64,000 bases of DNA from Phymatolithon calcareum (GCA_977006965.1 OZ345352.1:682001-746000), one strand, 5' to 3'; counted from the stretch's first letter, positions 10,963-21,901 are shown. Notes: a model not told the origin generated them from the sequence alone. Translations and numbers: made by a program.

Positions 10963-11406
10963 AGAGCACAGACAACTCGCGCTGCAGTATGCCTGTGGCA
11001 GATTCCCACAGGTGTCAACAACAAGTATGACTGAAGAACTCGGCACCAGAGCCAGGAGACCCTTGAACGCACGCTAGCAGGGTACGAACTCAAAGGAGAA
11101 AAACGACTGGAAACAGAAAAGGCGCTAGATGAGCTCTTACTACTTAGCAAGACACTCATAGAACGCATGGAGAACGAAGAAGGCCTGTATTAATCCGCAG
11201 AATGCAAGGCAAAAAGTGGTCGAGTCCAAGCACCAACAATCCCGTAGAGGACTGAGATAGGACTACTTTGAGTCCTGAGTTTTCCCGTCCGCCATACTGG
11301 TGGATGTTTCGTAAGCTACACAAAGGTAAGTAGCATCAGAGGAAGCCTTGCCCATATCTTCTAAAGTCTGTGGGGCTTTTAAATAAACTTGAAAGGAATA
11401 AAATAG
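10963..11406 (+). mobile_element. 5'-truncated LINE B insertion (C-terminus and 3' UTR)
   Basis: From about 10965 the sequence matches the C-terminal end and 3' UTR of the LINEs at 59261-63656: codons for QLALQYACGRFPQVSTT, then ALDELLLLSKTLIERMENEE and the stop at 11191. The UTR ends in CTTTTAAATAAACTTGAAAGG. A deletion of about 10 bp near 11060 shifts the frame. A 7-bp direct repeat GATCTTC flanks the segment (10956-10962 and 11407-11413) and may be the target-site duplication. It is a dead, short LINE insertion. Confidence 0.75.
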
Positions 11407-11413
11407 GATCTTC

Positions 11414-13680
11414 TGGCCCAAAACATAACGTAAAGTCCTCTTCGACGCAACGTTGAGCTACTGCGGAGCAAAAAATGGCACCTAGTGTTTCTTTCTTTCA
11501 TTTACTGCGGGATTTCTCGAAGCTGATGGAACAACTCCGCATCCTTACGGCTCTAGTAGACCTTAACAGATGCGAATGGTACTTGATGTCACAACAGCTG
11601 TCCAAGCTGCACAAGGTGCAGACCATGGTCCAGCTTAACATCCATATCGCTACGCAGCCAATCTTCATTCGCCGTCCTTCAAAGGGATGCCCGGGTTGGA
11701 AACCATTTAGGACGTTCACGGTAGCTAATCATCTCTCTGCCTTCTTTCATTTCCTTCTGTCTTCTCTCCCAGCTTCCTTGAGCGTTGCGGCACACTACAC
11801 AGGGCGGAATCCATGTGCTACCATACTACCAGAAGACGATATTCTTCTCCCCTGGGGAGGCCGGAGTACAGCTCTTGTCAATTCAAAAAACCCTGCAATG
11901 TAGCGGGGAAAAATTCCTGACTGAACTCTTGGCTCCTTCCTGTGACGCACAGGTGCACGGGTAGCCGGACCGGTTATCATAACCGACTTGTATCAAATCC
12001 GCTTAAATTCGCAAGATTTCTTGGAAATCCAGCAACGGCGGGGTTGAGTCTGGCATTTCGAGCGTGGCAAGTTCTCGATTTGCCGAGTCCCAGGCGAGCG
12101 CGTTCGCGATAGCGGCAGCCATTTCCGACGGAATTACCGTCAGAAGAATCGCGTTGCGCAGCATTACTGCTGCGGCCACTTGCGCCGGCGCGGGCACGGG
12201 CACGGGCGCCCGCGCTGGAATCTTGTCATTTGTCGCTTGTGGTCCGTTCGATCCGGTCAGGCCCTCTCTCCTTCTACCTAGTGTTTGAATGGAACACTAT
12301 GCAGCTCGCCGTTGCCTTTGTCAGCTGTGCAGCTCAACTTTGCTGCGATAGACCAGTCGAAAGAGGGGGAGCAGGAGAAGTGAGAAGTCATAGTCTACGT
12401 CGTTCACGCGAGGACTGACACCGGTGCTTTTCCTCAATGGGGGCCACGCTGGCATCGAAGAAATTGCAGTGACCAACCACTCTCTATCGTCATCTAGCCA
12501 GATAAGCATAGTGTGTGTTGTACGGGAGGTCCTCTATGGCACAGAACAGTTTCATAGTAATAGCGCCATCGTGACGGTTACAGGTTGATCGTGGAATAAG
12601 AAACAATAGGTACTGGAGCTTTCGAGCGCAAGCCTGTGAGTGTAATTTGCCAGCGCAAATAGCGAGTAGTTACGATTGGTCCACAAATAGTGGAAATAAA
12701 ATAAAATATCGGGCCTGCGTGCCGACCACGAAATTCTAAACTTCTCACCGACGACCGGTGAGGTAGGTTGATCCACTTTAATGATTGCGTACACAAGAAA
12801 GTTTACTTCTTCTTACGTCGTAAAGCGTTCCCCCAGTATCAGCGGCATGGCATGTATGTTGCCTGCTCACTTCTTAACACACACTAATTACTCTCTCCTA
12901 GAACAATGTCGTAAATATGGGCGTCACACTCGGACCGCCTCCACGCCAAAGCGTGTATGGCGGATACTCAATAGCCCAGTCCCCCGAATAATCTCACACT
13001 GAGCTACTGTTTTTGGCGTCAAAGAAACACATATACTGTGCTGACTGTAATTTTTGTTCTTGTTAAACTATATGGTGCACGTCCTCTTGCTGATTCCTCA
13101 GTGCCTTTGTTCTATTCATTAAGAGCTCTTCGCCTTTGGTGAAAGCCGCAGTCAAAAGCGCTAACGATAGGATAGAGAAGAACAAACTTAGAACCTCGAA
13201 TCGCTGCTAGCCCCAATAGGGAATAAGGCAAAATTAAAGAATGAAAAGATCTTTTTGTTTACTGTAGCAGATATGAATCAGTGAGTGGAAACCATTCCGG
13301 TCTTCGTCCTCAGAGCCCTTACAAATGAAATTGCAATCATGCCTTGTTCTTCGCATAAGGAATTTGACCATGCATCACTGGGTACAACACTGTTCTCAAT
13401 GAAGAGGATGATCACGTCCTTTTTTCAGAACGTAGCGTGTACGCGCATTGGCGGCAAACTCATATTTCGGAAAATCATGCCGCAGTACAGAAGCGCTGCC
13501 TCTGGACAACGTGTCCTGCTGTCGCTTCAATAAAACGTGTACGTAGGCAGCTCCAGTCTTAATTCTACTCACAAGCACGCAAGAGTATGGCACACTCCTA
13601 AATTTAAATTACGGTGATCTTAAGGAAGGAGGAACCCTGACAGTGAGCTGGGATGGAACCGGAATTCACTTTTTCATTGA
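11414..13680. other. long stretch without a recognised gene
   Basis: A 142-codon plus-strand ORF (11475-11903) and overlapping minus ORFs show no recognised similarity. At 12003-12260 GC content rises and a minus-strand frame reads ILLTVIPSEMAAAIANALAW followed by an acidic end before a stop at 12003. It resembles the last exon or a fragment of a real protein but is not recognised. The remaining part to 13680 holds nothing I can support. Confidence 0.3.
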
Positions 13681-13681
13681 G

Positions 13682-13688
13682 TATAAAA
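13682..13688 (+). promoter_or_regulatory. TATA box of Kazal-like copy 2
   Basis: TATAAAA 61 bp before the ATG at 13743. It sits about where a TATA box would place transcription start some 30 bp upstream of the start codon. Confidence 0.55.
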
Positions 13689-13742
13689 CTCAGTGTCTCA
13701 GTCCACTATTGCATCTAGATCAGCAACAATCGAATTCCCAAT

Positions 13743-14231
13743 ATGAAGTCCTCCATCGCCATCTTTCTCGCTCTTCTGGGCATATTCTCCACGACCTGCG
13801 CTGCCAAGCTTTCTTTCAAGCCGAATCCCTGTCCTATTCCAAGCGGGAAAAAAGAATCCTCAAAATGCAAGGAACCCCTTGTGTGCGGCGTCTCTCCGTT
13901 TTGGAAGCGCGCATATTGCGTCAAACCGCCAGTGCCGGACCCCGCCTGCAGCTGCGTTACTCTCTTCGATCCTGTCTGCTGTCGTGCTAAGTCTGGATAC
14001 TTCACAGTCACTCAAACGGAATCGAACGACTGTTTTTGTGGCTGCATCGACGGTGAAGTGCTCTTCAAGGGCAGCTGTAACAATCCTCCTAACAATGAGC
14101 CGTGTCCTAAGATCTTGAAGCCGGTTTGCTGCTACATTTCCAAGTTCGATCTCACCTACACTGCGGGCAACGAATGCATTTGCGAGGGGAGCGGCGGGAT
14201 CTTCATCGGAGAAGGAAAGTGCAAGCATTAG
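13743..14231 (+). CDS. secreted two-domain Kazal-like cysteine-rich protein
   Basis: Intact 162-residue single-exon gene. Residues 1-20 are a clear signal peptide (IFLALLGIFSTTCA). A Pro/Cys-rich linker follows (KPNPCPIP at 26-33; CGVSPFWKRAYC at 48-59). Residues about 69-112 and 121-160 each resemble a Kazal domain: both have the PVC hallmark (FDPVCC, LKPVCC) and a T-x-N-x-C-like turn (TESNDC, TAGNEC). The Kazal family usually inhibits serine proteases, with the reactive bond between the second and third Cys. These domains have extra CC and CxC cysteines, so inhibition is an inference only. Two relatives lie at 7973-8457 and 22209-22688, at about 6 and 8.5 kb distance. They share the signal peptide, the linker motif and all cysteines, and so are products of gene duplication. 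TATA box at 13682. Confidence 0.8.
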   Translation: MKSSIAIFLALLGIFSTTCAAKLSFKPNPCPIPSGKKESSKCKEPLVCGVSPFWKRAYCVKPPVPDPACSCVTLFDPVCCRAKSGYFTVTQTESNDCFCGCIDGEVLFKGSCNNPPNNEPCPKILKPVCCYISKFDLTYTAGNECICEGSGGIFIGEGKCKH

Positions 14232-15900
14232 CTTTGATCTGATATTACTCTCGCGTGCAGCGTGAGGACATTCAAAATTTAGTCATTTAGAAAGGGATCA
14301 CCCATTGCGGTATAGCTTAGGAGGCTAAGCTTCATTCTGCTCTCATTTACCTTGCAACTCTTCATAAAAAACAACTTTTGAAAATGGACACAATTCTATA
14401 TTGCTTCCTCGTGATTGAGCTGCCATCCAAGCGGAGCTCCCCCGCCTTCGCCTCAAAAAGTTTTGGAATGATCGCGAATAGAAATCACTGCACGAACGTC
14501 CGGGCTTTTGGGAAGTCAACGATAGTGGGATGGACGCCCGGGTTTATGTGATTCTCTCAAGTCGGTTGACAACGATTATATTTGTACGTATGAAGGCTAC
14601 ATTAAATTTAGCAGTAGCCCAAGTACAACCCTGTCTTGATATTGTCAGTCCGTCTTCTTAGTTGCCCTGTGCGCTGCTTCACATGATTTAATCGTCAACA
14701 CGAAATGTGCTCGATGCCTTGCTGGGGAACTCGAGATGTCCTGAACGTAACATCCGCGACCAGACGGGGAGGTGGAAGGGAAACTTTTAGAACGCAAAAT
14801 TATTAAAAGTCCTAAGGTTTGAGAATTACTGATGCATCCTGCTCTTCTTGTAGTGGTGGTGATAATGGGCGGCATACTGGAGGGATGAAATGATAGCCTA
14901 TAATGATCTGACAAGTGAGATCATTATAGGTTATTGTGTAGGTCTCACTGGATTCAGTGGATGTAGGGTATCTCTACTCCAATGTAATTCGAAAATCTGG
15001 CTGAAACATCACGTGTCGCAAGCGATTGTTCGTTTCGCATCACACATCTCCATTCCAGAGGACAGGTTTGTAAATATGGCAATTAGGCTTTGGGTTTTAC
15101 TGAACCGGAAGACTGGACTTGCTATAGTAAAAAAGTGTGTCACTACTTTTTGCCAGCTTCGTGTGCCTATCGATTTGAGCAGGTTAAAGGAAATTGCCAT
15201 TTGCGAGCTGCATACACCGGAGGCGACATACCGTTCCGTCGCTCTTATTACACGTGCCGCTATGGCCATAGATGTATGCACCAGATTTTGAATGGTGCGA
15301 AATCTCTCGTGGCTTGCCTTCTTTTTATGTACAGGTTCTTGTGTTGTCAGTCCGCAGCCATTACAATAGATTGAAATATGGGGTTACACTCGCTGGCCCC
15401 GTGAGAAGGCAGCGATCTCCTGTGGTGCATGATATCGTAATGTTTATAAGGTGCACCTCCTTTCTCTGCTTTGCCCTTTGAGGTAGAATGTTTTAGGATC
15501 AGTAAACTACGAGTTTCTTGTCTACAGCGAGGGCGTCCGCCGGAGCGCATCCTCATCATGAAGTCATTGGTCGGATCACCTACCACACCAAACCTTTTCT
15601 TCTCTCTACCCTCTATCAATACAGTACCTCTCCTTCCCTTCTGAAAGACTTGCCGTCAGTTTACTTTCTCTCGCTTTTCGACGATAAGATAAGGAAACGA
15701 CAAATAGCGTGTTCCAAAGAATAGCACAGGCACACTGGATCGATGGCAATGCCCTCAATCACAACGTCTGCTTCCGATGAACTTGAATCTACATTTCATG
15801 TCGCTGACGCGTATAAGCTGCAATGTGACTTTCTCACACTGGTGTCGCGTGCCGCGTCCGCAAAACCCCTTACGAATACGCAACGTATGGAAATAAGAGA
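14232..15900. other. stretch without a recognised gene
   Basis: Two plus-strand ORFs overlap here: 14890-15291 (133 codons) and 15090-15374 (94 codons, with C-rich segments TCYSKKVCHYF and YYTCRYGHRCMHQ). Neither is recognised. A hairpin at 14893-14934 is listed separately. Confidence 0.3.
14893..14934. repeat. inverted repeat (hairpin)
   Basis: CCTATAATGATCT and AGATCATTATAGG face each other across a 7-8 nt loop. The pairing extends a few bases outward (GATAG / TTAT) with mismatches. Confidence 0.6.
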
Positions 15901-15975
15901 AGAAGAAGAAGTATAGATTTTTTATTTAAAAGTTACCAACGCTGCAGACACTTGGAGCAGCTTTGAGAGTGCAAT
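15901..15975 (-). repeat. repeat family E copy
   Basis: AGAAGAAGAAGTATAGA, TTTTATTTAAAAGTTACCAA and the CACTTGGAGCAGCTTT stretch match the other family E copies. Confidence 0.4.
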
Positions 15976-16233
15976 GCGAGCATAGCAAGGGTCTGACTTG
16001 ATTTTCGACTAGTGGGTGCGACACCATCTGGTGGGGTACTACGGGTTTACGTTGCTGTTAGGAGAGCTTTGTTTTAATGCGTGGAAAAATTTCTTCTGTG
16101 CATATGTTAGAGGGATATGTACTAGTTTCGAGTCCAGCAGGATGCTCAGGCTCGGTCTATACCGCTTGTGCCCATGCCCGTGCCCGAATTTTAGGGCATA
16201 TTATTGGTTGAACGGTACTGTAATTTTTCATTC

Positions 16234-16326
16234 GGAAGCAAAACGGGCAGAACGGGCAGAACAGGACAGTTAACTTCTTTCCCTCGGGAAAGAAGTTAAC
16301 TGTCCTGTTCTGCCCGTTTTGCTTCC
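16234..16326. repeat. long perfect hairpin with a 9-bp extra unit
   Basis: The right arm 16286-16326 (41 bp) is the exact reverse complement of the left arm (16234-16283) except that the left arm holds one additional AACGGGCAG unit. The loop is only TC. It ends 105 bp before the start of the small ORF at 16431. Confidence 0.8.
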
Positions 16327-16430
16327 CATTTGGCGCAAATTTTTGATTTGGCGCGAAGACAATGCTTGTTTACCCCTCCATGACCCCTTCGCACTGTTTT
16401 TGCTGTTCGCTGTTGTCATTGGTGTCGACG

Positions 16431-16679
16431 ATGGATGCGCAATATACTGTAGCTATTGTGGGCAGCATCGTCACTGTCTTGCTCTCGCTTGTTGACATAT
16501 CGTTTGGCGACAATCTTGAGAGGCGATTTCGCTCAGTATCGCGTAGGCGTGATCGGCAGTGTTTCGAACGCGTTACCGGTCTTTTGAGTGACTACGAGTT
16601 CAAAAGAGCTTTTAGACTACTACAGGGGCGGCCGGGGACTACAGTCGCATTGCGAGCCCCTGTACGGTCATGGACTTGA
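16431..16679 (+). CDS. hypothetical small one-span membrane protein
   Basis: From the ATG at 16431 the frame encodes 82 residues. It starts with a hydrophobic span (VAIVGSIVTVLLSLVDISF), followed by an Arg-rich stretch (ERRFRSVSRRRDRQCFERV) and a helical LLSDYEFKRAFRLLQ. The composition is protein-like but unrecognised. Just after it, another plus frame (16670-16852) has a second span (WVVFIAFCATVSAIISF), so a frameshift or unseen intron could join them into a two-span protein. It lies between sequences with short inverted similarity (16130-16190 and 16925-16965). It may therefore be carried by a small element rather than be a host gene. Confidence 0.3.
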   Translation: MDAQYTVAIVGSIVTVLLSLVDISFGDNLERRFRSVSRRRDRQCFERVTGLLSDYEFKRAFRLLQGRPGTTVALRAPVRSWT

Positions 16680-16899
16680 CCAGTACTCGTGCTCCTCCGA
16701 TTTGCCCGTTGTGCTGGGCTACCTGGGTGGTATTTATCGCATTCTGTGCAACGGTCAGCGCGATCATTAGTTTCCACAAATTGGAGAATAGTGCAGTACG
16801 AGCACGACGGTGGGTGAGCCCAGCCATGCATGGATGCAGTCATCTAAAATAGAATTTCTGGCACAGGGCATACACAATCCGGTATAGACTAGGTGGGAA

Positions 16900-17035
16900 T
16901 TGCCCAGTTCTACTGTAATTACATCGGGCAGGCACGGGCACGGGCATGTGCGGTATAGACCGAGCCTCAGACAGGCGCCGACTCTCTTCAAGTTTGCGCA
17001 CATGATACCTTCTCAATAAATCCATTTAATTTCGA
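16900..17035 (+). repeat. LINE D-type 3' end
   Basis: The end TTCTCAATAAATCCATTTAA matches the ends at 26170-26196 and 51385-51407 (CTCAATAAATCCAC followed by ATAATTACG/TTAATTACG). This is a 3' remnant of the LINE family whose reverse transcriptase is seen at 25043-26107. Confidence 0.5.
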
Positions 17036-17193
17036 GTGGCTTTATTGTGCATAAAGTTTGGAAATTGTGAGACTATTCTATAAACGGAAGAAGTTTTCAT
17101 TTTATCAAATGGAACTTCGCTGTGCATATCTAAGGATGTCCATATGCTTCGTCCGGTGTTGGCGCCGCTCAAGTAGACTGAGCCATCGTAGAA

Positions 17194-18260
17194 TCAAGAT
17201 GCAATTTGCTGTCCGACAAGGCTGCCTATGGCACCTTTCACCGACTCTGTCGTCTTGTCGGAGACAAGACGACAGAGTCGGTAGACGAGTCGGTGAAAAA
17301 CGTCATATCCAGTCCAGTCGGTCAGCAAATTGCGTCTGGATTCTACGGGACAAAGTTGTCCCATACTCGAACTCCTTCCTCCGCTTACCGTGTCGCCAAC
17401 ATCCGGCCCCTCACTTTGCACATGTCTTGCGTTGCGCGCATCTGATTGTTCGAAGAGAGAGTGACCGGTGCAACAACATAAAACTTTCGGCGTCCCATTC
17501 TCCAAGCCAATGGCAATGTACTGGTCTTCAGTAGCAACCGCAACACAATAAGCAGTGCTTTTCAGTATGAATTCTCCGATGTGTTTGCCTGCGTTCACAT
17601 CCCAAATCGTCAACATGCAATTACGATGGCACTAGAATAGGTTCGAACCGTCGCTGGTAATAGAAATTCCGGGTACCCCGTCGCTGTGCACTTCGAAAAC
17701 TTGAGCTGGCGACTCGGACGTCTCCCATTCCCGCACAAGGACCCAATTGCCCGCGACCCTAAGACCATTGCTTTTGATCTGCCGACAAATGACATACAGA
17801 TCAAAGTTCAAAGTGTCTTTTTAAACGCTTCAACGCATCAAAGTCAATACGTACGACATTGCTGTTTGCACCTCGACGTTCTTCAGGAATGAGTACACGA
17901 TTACCTTGTCCGCGCTTAAAATTTGAGAACTGCGTTGCCCTTCTCGAAGTTTGAGGACGGACAACGCAATTGTAGAGTCATTCTTGAAGTGCGTCCAAGC
18001 GCACACATTTGATTAGTCGTCCGCAAACTTGCAGCAGCAGCGACAGCATTCCTTCCGATACTCCCCCAGAACAGCCGTGTCGCCTTCCAAAAAAGATTCA
18101 AGTGCCGAGTGGAGTAATGTCATGCCTAAATGAATCGCCTTGCTCAATTGCAATAAGCATTCAAATGTGCTCCTCCCTGGTTCCGGATGTCCGTTGACAA
18201 GCGATGTGTGCCCTGGCGAACAGCGCGAGACCGACTTCTTTCCCATGTGCATGCGCATGT
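17194..18260 (-). pseudogene. decayed gene with WD40 repeats
   Basis: On the minus strand 17616-17194 encodes LTIWDVNAGKHIGEFIL, then AYCVAVATEDQYIAIGLENG, a typical WD40 repeat (…WD… followed by a strand with D/N-G turn). Before it, 17800-17620 reads NWVLVREWETSESPAQVFEV and HSDGVPGISITSDGSNLF, a second repeat interrupted by a stop. Further upstream, 18000-17830 gives CAWTHFKNDSTIALSVLKL and ILSADKVIVYSFL, consistent with another repeat. Stops and shifts in every segment show that the gene is dead, or heavily spliced with exons I cannot join. The lower end, 17200-17330, is folded into an inverted duplication. WD40 propellers are protein-interaction platforms; which protein this was cannot be said. 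Confidence 0.5.
17200..17340. repeat. inverted duplication with perfect 20-bp core arms
   Basis: ACCGACTCTGTCGTCTTGTC at 17240-17259 is exactly complementary to 17263-17282 with a 3-nt loop. The similarity continues outward: TGCAATTTGCTGTCCGAC on the left (from about 17200) pairs with GTCGGTCAGCAAATTGCG on the right (near 17320), with small gaps. Confidence 0.75.
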
Positions 18261-18479
18261 TCCCGAAACGTGAGCTTACAAAGATTGAACCCGATCAGCA
18301 TGACAATGCAATATTGCCGTCAACCTTCCATGTCAATAAAAAAGGGCAATCCGGACCCAGGCCTGGATTTTCGGCACGCATAGGCTTGTGCAGATTAGCG
18401 ATTGAGCGGTCAATGACAAGAGAATTGTTGCCTTCAGCTTCGCATACTCAATTCACAAAATTTCAGGTTGAGGGCGATT

Positions 18480-19510
18480 GAGTCTAACAATCACGATCGT
18501 GTATCTTGGAACCTGCGTCTCACCAACCTGTCTCACAGTCTTGCGCAGGCCGCAGACCCTCCACAAGAAAGAGGTAAATTTTCCCTCTGAGTCACGGGAT
18601 CACATAATGCACAGCATCGCGAAGCAACGAGGAGCTTTCTACGGCAGAAAGAGATGCCTCTGCACCTGTACGCCGGATGATGTTAGCGGTGGCTCCTATT
18701 GCGGCTGATACGGTGGCGCCTTGACCAAGCGCAAAGTACTGAGTTCTGCCACGGAAACGGACACGAATATCGTTGTCACATACCCGCAACACCGTGCGCA
18801 GTGCAATAGTTCCTTGTCGGCGTTGACGGTGGATGTCGCATGTATGGCTAGAATTGACGCTTCCAACACGCTCTCCGGAGTACAATGGTTCCCGTCTTCA
18901 TACATTGGAGGAAAGCTGAGGAGTGTACCATGAGGAGAAGGCGGCATGCTTAACTTCTTCCAGGGTTGCGGTGTTTTGCAAGCTATCGAGCTTCGATACA
19001 ACGATATCCTGATGGGCTTGACTGTTCAATCTCACCGGTCAAGGCTAGGAACTGCGCAGAGGCTTCTTGTAGGGCCGGTGGAAATATTTCATCAAGTTGC
19101 GGAGGACTGTGGCGCGTACGATTCGACGGAATACAGACCTGGCTGGACTGGGAGCGTTTTCCTGTACACCTTGTCCACGGTTGAGCTAGAACGAGCGAGT
19201 GTCGCGGACAGACTGCAGAGTTTCCTTGACGGCGGCGCTAATCTCAACAGGATCTGCGGTGGGGATGTCCTCCGCTCTTGCGAACGAGCTGCAGTGTCAC
19301 GGGATCCATCCTTTCAGTGAGGATGCGAAACATATCTGCTATGGCGATAGTGCGAGTTCGGCAATGGTGGCAAGACCGAACCCGGTCGCCTCCTTGTCGC
19401 AGTGGTTTTGAGGACTGGGTCGAGCTCGAGGGTGCAAGTGATGGGGTAGGCAGAGGGCGGCGGCCTGGTTGCTTTTCAGCACGTCGTGCTGATGAAGGAT
19501 GTGTTCTCAA
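18480..19510 (-). pseudogene. decayed coding region of unknown identity
   Basis: Minus-strand frames here are protein-like in pieces: ADMFRILTERMDPVTLQL near 19410-19340, EISAAVKETLQSVRDT near 19245-19200, LEEVKHAAFSSWYTPQL near 18960-18910, and ESVLEASILAIHATSTV near 18890-18830. Each is joined to the next only across a stop or frame change. The order and strand suit the upstream part of the WD40-containing decayed gene at 17194-18260. I do not recognise the domain, and a multi-exon living gene is the alternative. Confidence 0.3.
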
Positions 19511-19743
19511 TTGCGGGATTTTGTAGTCGAGAATCAGGTGGATGATCGCGCTTCAAGTCGTTTGACAATGGTATGATATCCCATATGTTATTTTCCTTTG
19601 TTTCTGTTATTGTTTGAATGGCATACAGTACGAGACTTGTCCAATCATGTATCATAGTGTATATGATAAAAGACTGAGTCTACTGCCCTAACTGCAGCTG
19701 CCACGTCACCCATTTGTGTTCTATTTATGAATAGAATGCGCTC

Positions 19744-19797
19744 ATTAGTTTGATGCTCATTCCTACATCGCGATGTAGGAAAGAGCATCAAACTAAT
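19744..19797. repeat. loop-free 54-bp palindrome
   Basis: Two 27-bp arms meet at TCG/CGA with no loop. The only mismatch is in the CTCAT/AAGAG position. The core is CCTACATCGCGATGTAGG. Confidence 0.85.
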
Positions 19798-19858
19798 TTC
19801 CAAAGTTGATATCACGTTTGATATTGCCGCGTGAAGCCTGAAAATTATCGAGATTGTA

Positions 19859-20676
19859 TTGGACAAAATCCTGAGAAAACATTACAGCTTCAATAAGATC
19901 CAGACTGGGTTCAGGAAGGGCTCTGGATGCCCGGATGACGTTTTGCACACCATTGTCGCAATCAAAAGTGGTCACAGGTACATTGCCGTTTTCGATCTTT
20001 CAAAGGGATTCGACACTATTCCAAGACATGTTCTATCTCGACTACTCATAGAGAGGCTTCTTGAAACACTGGTCTCATGGGTTATGTACTTTCTCGAAGT
20101 TAGCATGCTCCATACTCCTACGGACGACCGAAGCAACCGGTTTGTAATCAACGAAGGGGTCGCACACCGGCGCTATATAATGTCTTCATGGACGTTCTCT
20201 CCGAGAGCTTGCCAAAAATTCCGTTTCAATATTCAAAAAGCCCGCCCACGTTTCTTGCTATTGTCGTCATACTGCGCGCTTTTTCCCCAACAGGGCTTTA
20301 ATTGCTCCTGGACATCGCCTCGAACTGGGCCGCCTCTAACGAGATGGTTCGGAATACAAATGTCGGGAAGAGTTGCGTCATAGCTCCTAATGGTGCAAAC
20401 GAAAGCTTCAAATTCGTTTTTGCAGGAAAAGGAATCGAGACTGTTTCCGGAACTACATTTTTGGGCATGTCCATATCTTCGAACGGCATAATACCCTTTT
20501 CGAAGAACATCCTTTGTCGGAGCAGCAAGGCCAGAGACGGTACTGTACGGAGGTACGGCAAACTTATCAGATCTGCCCACTTCAATCATGCCATCACCTA
20601 CCTCTTGAGATCATACACTGAGTGCAGACCATTGATGATGGCATACGCGCCTCTGCAAGACAACTACCGCCGGTGA
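19859..20676 (+). pseudogene. LINE reverse transcriptase, decayed
   Basis: The first frame (to 20383) starts with KIQTGFRKGSGCPDDVLHT and YIAVFDLSKGFDTIPRHVL, the fingers and motif A of a non-LTR retrotransposon reverse transcriptase (catalytic D in VFDLSKGFD). It degenerates after about residue 80. A second frame (20302-20676) resumes with LLDIASNWAASNEM, KSCVIAP and ETVSGTTFLGMSIS, which in these enzymes follow motif C. The FADD motif itself is missing, apparently lost in a deletion around 20250-20300. The family differs from the LINE at 59261-63656. It is clearly dead. Confidence 0.65.
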
Positions 20677-20679
20677 CCC

Positions 20680-21360
20680 GTATGGATCGATACCCTTTGC
20701 CATGTCGCGGCAGCACATCCGATGGCAGCCGGAAAGCGACCACGCGCATTGATATTCGGGCGTTGATCGACATCGCTAAAGACTGTCTTGGAGCCGCAAC
20801 CAGTGGCAGTCGAGAAGCAGCGCCTAGCGAAGGATTCCCGTGCGGAGCCAAGTCGTTCGACACAGTCTCAAGCCGCAACCAGCGGCAGTCGAGAAGCAGC
20901 CACGCGCTAAGAGGCTTCCGCGCCAACCTAAGTTGCCCGACAGCGCCTGGGCGCCACAACCGGTGGCCGCCTGGAAGACGAGCGAGCCAACGATGTCTCC
21001 CTGATGCTTTCCGTGCGACCCTCTCCCCGGGTTGCGCTACGCGGCGCCACGCTGCGAGAGGCCGAGATTCTGTGCCTCAGATTCACGGGCGCGCACACCC
21101 GGCGGCGGTTGAAAATGCGGAGCAACGCGGCGCAGGATCGAAAGATTACGCGACAGTCTCAGGGGCGCGCACAGTCGCCAGCAAGTGCTTCAGATTCCCA
21201 ACATCGCCGACCGAAATCCCTATATCAAGCCAGACGCCGAAGAAACCTTGATCTCCAGCACACGCATCGCAAGCTTGCAGACGCGTTCAAACGGAGGCAT
21301 GCACTTCGGAACGTGCCTGAACCGAGACGTGAACCGCGCGTAAGGCAGCGAACAGCGTAA
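20680..21360. repeat. GC-rich stretch with imperfect direct repeats
   Basis: AGCCGCAACCAG-(T/C)GGCAGTCGAGAAGCAGC occurs at about 20790-20822 and 20871-20903, and a weaker third version (GCGCCACAACCGGTGGCCGC) follows near 20950. A long plus-strand frame (20622-21251, Arg/Ser/Ala-rich) and a minus frame run through it. Both look like by-products of the high GC content. Confidence 0.45.
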
Positions 21361-21562
21361 GGAGCTCTTTTGTACATTGGCCATCCCTTTCGCACAAGGA
21401 CTTGTGCGACATCTGATTTCTCGGCGGAAGGTTGACAGGTGAGCTTTTCGAGTTGGCAGCCCGAGTTTTTTTTGACCACTCACCCACCCTTCATAGTCGT
21501 TTGTCGTAGTAGTCAAGCTATCGCACGGCTACAGCTACGGCAATCCGGTTTTCTGGCAAGCG

Positions 21563-21901
21563 GTGCTTGTCCGGGAGGAGGTACCTAAGAGTTACAGGAC
21601 GGTGTCCGGAAATTCTAGTAAGGAGAAGCGCGACACAGCTCGCCGTCTCTGGGGCGCTAGACCGTTGGAAGCCGTGAAAGCTAAGTCGTCAAAATTTCGG
21701 TTTTATGTTTCCAATAAAACAGCAGATCTTATTCAAGTCTATCAAAGGCAGGCAGTCTCCAAACCTGCATCGCTATCACAATCTCTCATTCAGTCCGTCA
21801 GGCGCATGATGTTGTCCACTGTGACGACACGGACCCTGCAGATGAGGATATTCTCCGAGTACTTATGCAAGCGGCTGAAGTGGCAAGGCTCTCACATTTG
21901 A
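21563..21901 (+). CDS. hypothetical basic ORF
   Basis: A 112-codon frame with VPKSYRTVSGNSSKEKRDTA, KFRFYVSNKTADLIQVYQ and a basic C-terminus. The first codon is CTG or another near-start, and no clean ATG context is seen. I do not recognise it. It may be a remnant of a mobile element or chance. Listed only because the middle part looks protein-like. Confidence 0.15.
   Translation: MLVREEVPKSYRTVSGNSSKEKRDTARRLWGARPLEAVKAKSSKFRFYVSNKTADLIQVYQRQAVSKPASLSQSLIQSVRRMMLSTVTTRTLQMRIFSEYLCKRLKWQGSHI

Noticed and set aside
20622-21251. 209-codon plus-strand ORF
   Set aside because: Arg/Ser-rich without domain character. It covers direct repeats and is mirrored by a similar minus frame.
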